Source: Rhodospirillales bacterium (lineage in GTDB: Bacteria > Pseudomonadota > Alphaproteobacteria > Acetobacterales > Acetobacteraceae). Taken from it: a stretch of DNA of 8,845 nt. Shown here one piece after another: positions 6,583 through 8,845 of this stretch. Made by a program: the position numbers and the translations under genes. The first letter of the stretch is position 1. The number at the start of each line of letters is the position of its first letter. The stretch is taken from the NCBI GenBank assembly GCA_903644035.1, contig CAHJXG010000394.1, positions 1 to 8,845 of the forward strand. Reading direction: 5' to 3'. The notes beneath the pieces were generated by a model. It was not told the DNA's origin. It did not search any database and was given only the letters and a program-made list of their open reading frames with translations.

Positions 6583-6596
6583 TGCCACGGCTTGGG

Positions 6597-6785
6597 TTAT
6601 CGCGGTGCCGCCTGCGGCAGCGGCGCCAGCTGGCTCACGGTGCCGCCCCGGGTGGGGCCTTCCAGCCAGTTGAACCGGCTCGTGCTGAGCAGGATGAAGT
6701 GGATCAGCAGGGCCAGCACGAACAGGAACACGGACAGCGCGACCAGCACGCGACGCGGGTCAAAAAGCAGCCATACACGCCACAT
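6597..6785 (-). CDS. pufA: Light-harvesting 1 (LH1) alpha polypeptide
   Basis: 62 residues. [14 protein letters not shown] is the classical LH1 alpha N-terminus. A single membrane helix runs from about 13 to 35 ([21 protein letters not shown]). His29 is the bacteriochlorophyll axial ligand, and Trp40 in RFNWLEG lies 11 residues further, in the pigment hydrogen-bonding position. The sequence is very close to Rsp. rubrum LH1 alpha up to Gly43. The Pro/Ala tail (44-62) differs and probably extends into the periplasm. Translation starts at the ATG at 6785, 12 nt after the pufB stop; the purine-rich AGGGGAGAG site (6791-6799) overlaps that stop, indicating tight pufBA coupling. Confidence 0.97.
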   Translation of the reverse strand: MWRVWLLFDPRRVLVALSVFLFVLALLIHFILLSTSRFNWLEGPTRGGTVSQLAPLPQAAPR

Positions 6786-6797
6786 CGGGACTCTCCC

Positions 6798-7025
6798 CTA
6801 CGCCAGGAATGATTTCACGAACGCGACGCCGTCCATCAGGGACGTCGTCGTCGCATAGCCGTTCGGCCCGGGCAGCCACGGCCGCCACTGCCAGACCAGG
6901 AAGTGCGCGATGATCGCGATCACCGTGAACGCGATAAAGCTGGTCACGAAGATGCTGTGGAACTCGCGCGCCTCCGAGTCGGTCAGGCCCGAACTCGAGC
7001 TGGCCCGCATGTTAACGTCAGACAT
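6798..7025 (-). CDS. pufB: Light-harvesting 1 (LH1) beta polypeptide with C-terminal extension
   Basis: 75 residues. The N-terminal [14 protein letters not shown] block (13-26), with conserved His23, is the cytoplasmic LH beta signature. One membrane helix spans about 27-47. His41 in the [11 protein letters not shown] block is the bacteriochlorophyll axial ligand, and Trp47/Trp50 are the conserved C-terminal aromatics that can hydrogen-bond the pigment. PGPNGY (53-57... region) closely matches the end of Rsp. rubrum LH1 beta. Beyond it are about 17 more residues (59-75, [17 protein letters not shown]), so the protein is clearly longer than the 48-55-residue classical beta chains. The extension should lie on the periplasmic face. 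It pairs with PufA to form the LH1 ring. The stop overlaps the pufA ribosome binding site, so the two are co-translated. Confidence 0.96.
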   Translation of the reverse strand: MSDVNMRASSSSGLTDSEAREFHSIFVTSFIAFTVIAIIAHFLVWQWRPWLPGPNGYATTTSLMDGVAFVKSFLA

Positions 7026-7175
7026 GGTTGAAACCTCCTTCTTCCGCTGTCGCCGCACACCTCCCGTGCGGCAGGGCCTCGCCGTGGCGCACGCCACAGC
7101 CACCGTCCGGTGGGCAGCGCCCGCCGGAAGTCTCGCGTCCGGACGCACAGCGTCCAGCCATCTCACGCTGGGCGG
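7026..7175 (-). promoter_or_regulatory. Hairpin-rich bchZ-pufB interval (puf leader, no pufQ)
   Basis: 150 nt between bchZ and pufB, where Rhodobacter species carry pufQ. The transcribed strand can form several perfect hairpins: 7141-7155 (6-bp stem, 3-nt loop); 7107-7127 (two 4-bp stems around one mismatch), competing with 7100-7113 (5-6 bp); 7084-7097 (5-6 bp); and 7053-7071 (6-bp stem, 7-nt loop). A 12-bp palindrome GCGTCCGGACGC at 7135-7146 shares an arm with the first. The interval ends in the pufB ribosome binding site. Folding of the pufBA 5' leader for mRNA stability or translation control is inference; high GC makes short hairpins common. I see no convincing sigma-70 promoter here. 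Confidence 0.45.
7034..7040 (-). promoter_or_regulatory. pufB ribosome binding site
   Basis: AAGGAGG on the minus strand, a perfect anti-16S match, 8 nt before the pufB ATG at 7025. It is the strongest Shine-Dalgarno site in the window, fitting the high expression expected of an LH1 polypeptide. It fixes the PufB start at MSDVN rather than the longer open frame that begins near 7166. Confidence 0.85.
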
Positions 7176-8639
7176 TCATGCCGCCCGGCCCGCGGCCATC
7201 GCGGCCAGCGACTGCTCGACGCGCGCCGCCGTGACCCGGCCCTCCCGCGCCCGCTTCGCGTCCTGCTCCACCCGGTCCCGCGCCCGCTTGGCGGCGGAAA
7301 TCCGCACGAGGAACGGCTCGGTCTCGACGTACTGGTCGAGCAACGCCACCGCGCCGTCGTCCCAGGGGTCGGCGTTCCACCCGGAGGCCGCCACCGGCGT
7401 CGGGTCCACGCGGTCCATGTCCGTGCTGAGCGGCAGGATGTGGAACAGCGCGTCGAACAGCGCGTTGCAGAACTCCTGGACGAGGTAGGTCGCGCCCGCA
7501 TACCCCATGAACGGCGTGCCCGTGGCCCGGCGGATCACGGCGCCAGGGAAGGAGGCCGGGATATACATGCAGCGCGCCCCCTGCTCCGCCGCATACATCC
7601 GCTCGTTGTAGGAGCCGTATAGGATGAACGGCGGCATCTTGCGCATCGCGGCACGGACGGCGGCGTTGTCGGGCTTCGTGCCCGCGGTGCGGCTGAAGCT
7701 GAAGGTGCAGGGGATGCCCAGCTCGCCCTCCATGAAGCCGCGGATGCCGCGCGCGTAGGTCTCGGTCGCCACCACGGCGAAGCTCGCGGTGGCGAAGAAG
7801 TCCTGGGTGACGCTGCGCCAGAGGTCCCAGACCGGCTTGATCGTCGTGTGCTTCTCGCTCTCGATGAACGGCTCGGGGTCCAGCCCCGTGAGCTCGCCGA
7901 GCGTGCGCAGGAAGTTGGTGGTGGCGAACAGGCCGATGGGCGCCTGCAGATACGGACGGTCCAGTTCCTCGCAGAGCTGACGCCCGAACTCGCGATACAT
8001 GCAGATGTTCACGTCGGCGTCCGGCAGGCGCGCCACGTCCTCGATGTGCGACCCCAGCGGGAACACCAGGTTGATCTCGCAGCCGACGCCCTCGACGAGC
8101 CGGCGGATCTCGGCCAGGTCGGACGGCATGTTGAAGGTGCCGTAGATGGGTCCGATGATGTTGACCCGCGGCTTCGTGCCGGGCGCGCGGGCCGCACGCG
8201 GCTTCGGCTTCGCCCGCTTCGCGCCGAACTCGGTCCACAGCCAGTAGATCGCCCGGTCCGCCGCCTGCCACTGGTCCTCGTCGATGGTGCGCGGGACGAA
8301 GCGGAGCAGGTTGCTGCCCTCGGGCGTGACCCCGCCGCCGATCATCTCGGCGATGCTGCCGGTCACCACGACGGACGGCATGTCCAGGTCGCCGGTCGCC
8401 GCCGCGCGGCGCAGCGCGCCCTCCGTGCCGTCCATCGACAGGTTGTCCTCGGACAGCCCGGTGACGACGACGGGCAGCTCGTGCGGCGGCAGGCCGTCGG
8501 TGTAGTGCAGCACCGCCGTGACCGGCAGGTTCTCGCAGCCCACGGGGCCGTCGATCACCACCCGCAGGCCGCGGATCGCGGTGAAGGCATAAACCGCGCC
8601 CCAGTAGCCGCCGGCCCGGTCGTGGTCGAGCACCAGCAT
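7176..8639 (-). CDS. bchZ: Chlorophyllide a reductase subunit Z
   Basis: 487 residues, full length for BchZ. The N-terminus [17 protein letters not shown] and the block [18 protein letters not shown] (about 31-48) are diagnostic. Cys35 corresponds to the single BchZ ligand of the COR [4Fe-4S] cluster; the other three come from BchY. Further family blocks are [62 protein letters not shown] and [27 protein letters not shown]. The enzyme converts chlorophyllide a to the bacteriochlorin in the cytoplasm on the way to bacteriochlorophyll. The ATG at 8639 aligns with known BchZ starts and follows the bchY stop by 3 nt. The Lys/Arg/Pro-rich stretch at about residues 144-159 is a variable linker. The TGA overlaps a downstream ATG (ATGA, 7176-7179), but the reading frame that follows is not a recognisable pufQ. 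Confidence 0.97.
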   Translation of the reverse strand: MLVLDHDRAGGYWGAVYAFTAIRGLRVVIDGPVGCENLPVTAVLHYTDGLPPHELPVVVTGLSEDNLSMDGTEGALRRAAATGDLDMPSVVVTGSIAEMIGGGVTPEGSNLLRFVPRTIDEDQWQAADRAIYWLWTEFGAKRAKPKPRAARAPGTKPRVNIIGPIYGTFNMPSDLAEIRRLVEGVGCEINLVFPLGSHIEDVARLPDADVNICMYREFGRQLCEELDRPYLQAPIGLFATTNFLRTLGELTGLDPEPFIESEKHTTIKPVWDLWRSVTQDFFATASFAVVATETYARGIRGFMEGELGIPCTFSFSRTAGTKPDNAAVRAAMRKMPPFILYGSYNERMYAAEQGARCMYIPASFPGAVIRRATGTPFMGYAGATYLVQEFCNALFDALFHILPLSTDMDRVDPTPVAASGWNADPWDDGAVALLDQYVETEPFLVRISAAKRARDRVEQDAKRAREGRVTAARVEQSLAAMAAGRAA

Positions 8640-8642
8640 CGC

Positions 8643-8845
8643 CTAGGTCCCCACGGCGTCGTTGGCCCGCGCCCGGGCCTCGCGCGCCTTGCGGTAGCGG
8701 TCCCGTGCGCCCTTCGGCTCCTGGGGCACGCCGTTGGAGCCATACCCGGCCGTCGCGCCGGCACCGACGCCTTCGAAGAAGCCCACCATGCGGCCCCACC
8801 GGGCGCCGCCGCCGATCTGCGCCGCGACGATCCCGGCCAGCGCCC
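8643..8845 (-). CDS. bchY: Chlorophyllide a reductase subunit Y, C-terminal fragment
   Basis: The last 66 codons of a gene entering from the right edge, ending in TAG (8645-8643). The tail reads RMVGFFEGVGAGATAGYG and then a basic, Ala/Arg-rich end; the RMxxFFxGVGxGxxAG pattern is typical of the BchY C-terminus. Known: BchY and BchZ form the nitrogenase-like catalytic component of chlorophyllide a reductase (COR), which reduces the C7-C8 bond of ring B using electrons from the BchX iron protein. The bchZ start lies 3 nt past the stop, so the two are almost certainly co-transcribed and translationally coupled. The Fe-S ligand cysteines lie outside the window, so only identity and the 3' end can be judged. 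Confidence 0.9.
   Translation of the reverse strand, partial: ALAGIVAAQIGGGARWGRMVGFFEGVGAGATAGYGSNGVPQEPKGARDRYRKAREARARANDAVGT

Noticed and set aside
7018..7179. Possible small protein between bchZ and pufB (53 residues, four Cys)
   Set aside because: No ribosome binding site, no membrane segment, no resemblance to PufQ; composition looks like translated GC-rich leader. Kept only as part of the leader finding.
7018..8799. A 593-codon open frame on the minus strand overlapping bchZ
   Set aside because: An out-of-frame shadow of bchZ and bchY: Arg/Gly/Ala-rich, with no family motif, caused by high GC. The true product is in the frame ending at 7176.
1..8845. Mobile elements, CRISPR arrays, tRNA or rRNA genes
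   Set aside because: No transposase or integrase motif, no short regularly spaced repeats and no tRNA-like cloverleaf noticed. The only large direct repeat is the haem-domain duplication inside one gene.

Overview
The window is GC-rich DNA from a phototrophic purple alphaproteobacterium. It holds the end of the bch-puf photosynthesis operon and the genes just beyond it, and every recognised gene is on the minus strand. The LH1 and reaction-centre proteins resemble those of Rhodospirillum rubrum. A PufC gene, no pufX, an unusual PufC N-terminus and a GcrA homologue together suggest Rhodospirillales, possibly Acetobacteraceae (Rhodopila/Roseomonas relatives). That placement is inference, not proof.

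In transcription order (high to low coordinates) the order is: 3' end of bchY (8643-8845); complete bchZ (7176-8639); a hairpin-rich 150-nt leader with no recognisable pufQ; pufB (6798-7025); pufA (6597-6785); a strong 12-bp hairpin; pufL (5691-6515); pufM (4694-5671); pufC (3573-4697), coupled to pufM by an ATGA overlap; and a GC-rich terminator hairpin (3532-3558). After the terminator come a membrane-anchored cytochrome c with two near-identical haem domains (2368-3387), an HMG-CoA lyase (1363-2283), an acetamidase/formamidase-family protein (346-1293), and the N-terminal half of a GcrA-type cell-cycle regulator that runs off the left edge (1-240). A perfect DnaA box and a GANTC site lie upstream of gcrA.

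The genes fit one pathway. BchY and BchZ form the catalytic part of chlorophyllide a reductase, a bacteriochlorophyll biosynthesis enzyme. PufB and PufA bind that pigment in LH1, PufL and PufM form the photochemical core, and PufC re-reduces the special pair. The di-haem cytochrome beside pufC is a plausible, unproven, electron carrier between bc1 and PufC. HMG-CoA lyase, the amidase and GcrA are probably unrelated to photosynthesis and mark the edge of the cluster.

The most notable points are as follows. PufC has no lipobox cysteine and appears to keep an uncleaved N-terminal membrane helix. The neighbouring cytochrome is an internally duplicated, membrane-tethered di-haem protein. LH1-beta has a 17-residue C-terminal extension. 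PufL has Gln at the L104 position, and L213 Asn is paired with M44 Asp. The gcrA upstream region carries a DnaA box and a GANTC site.
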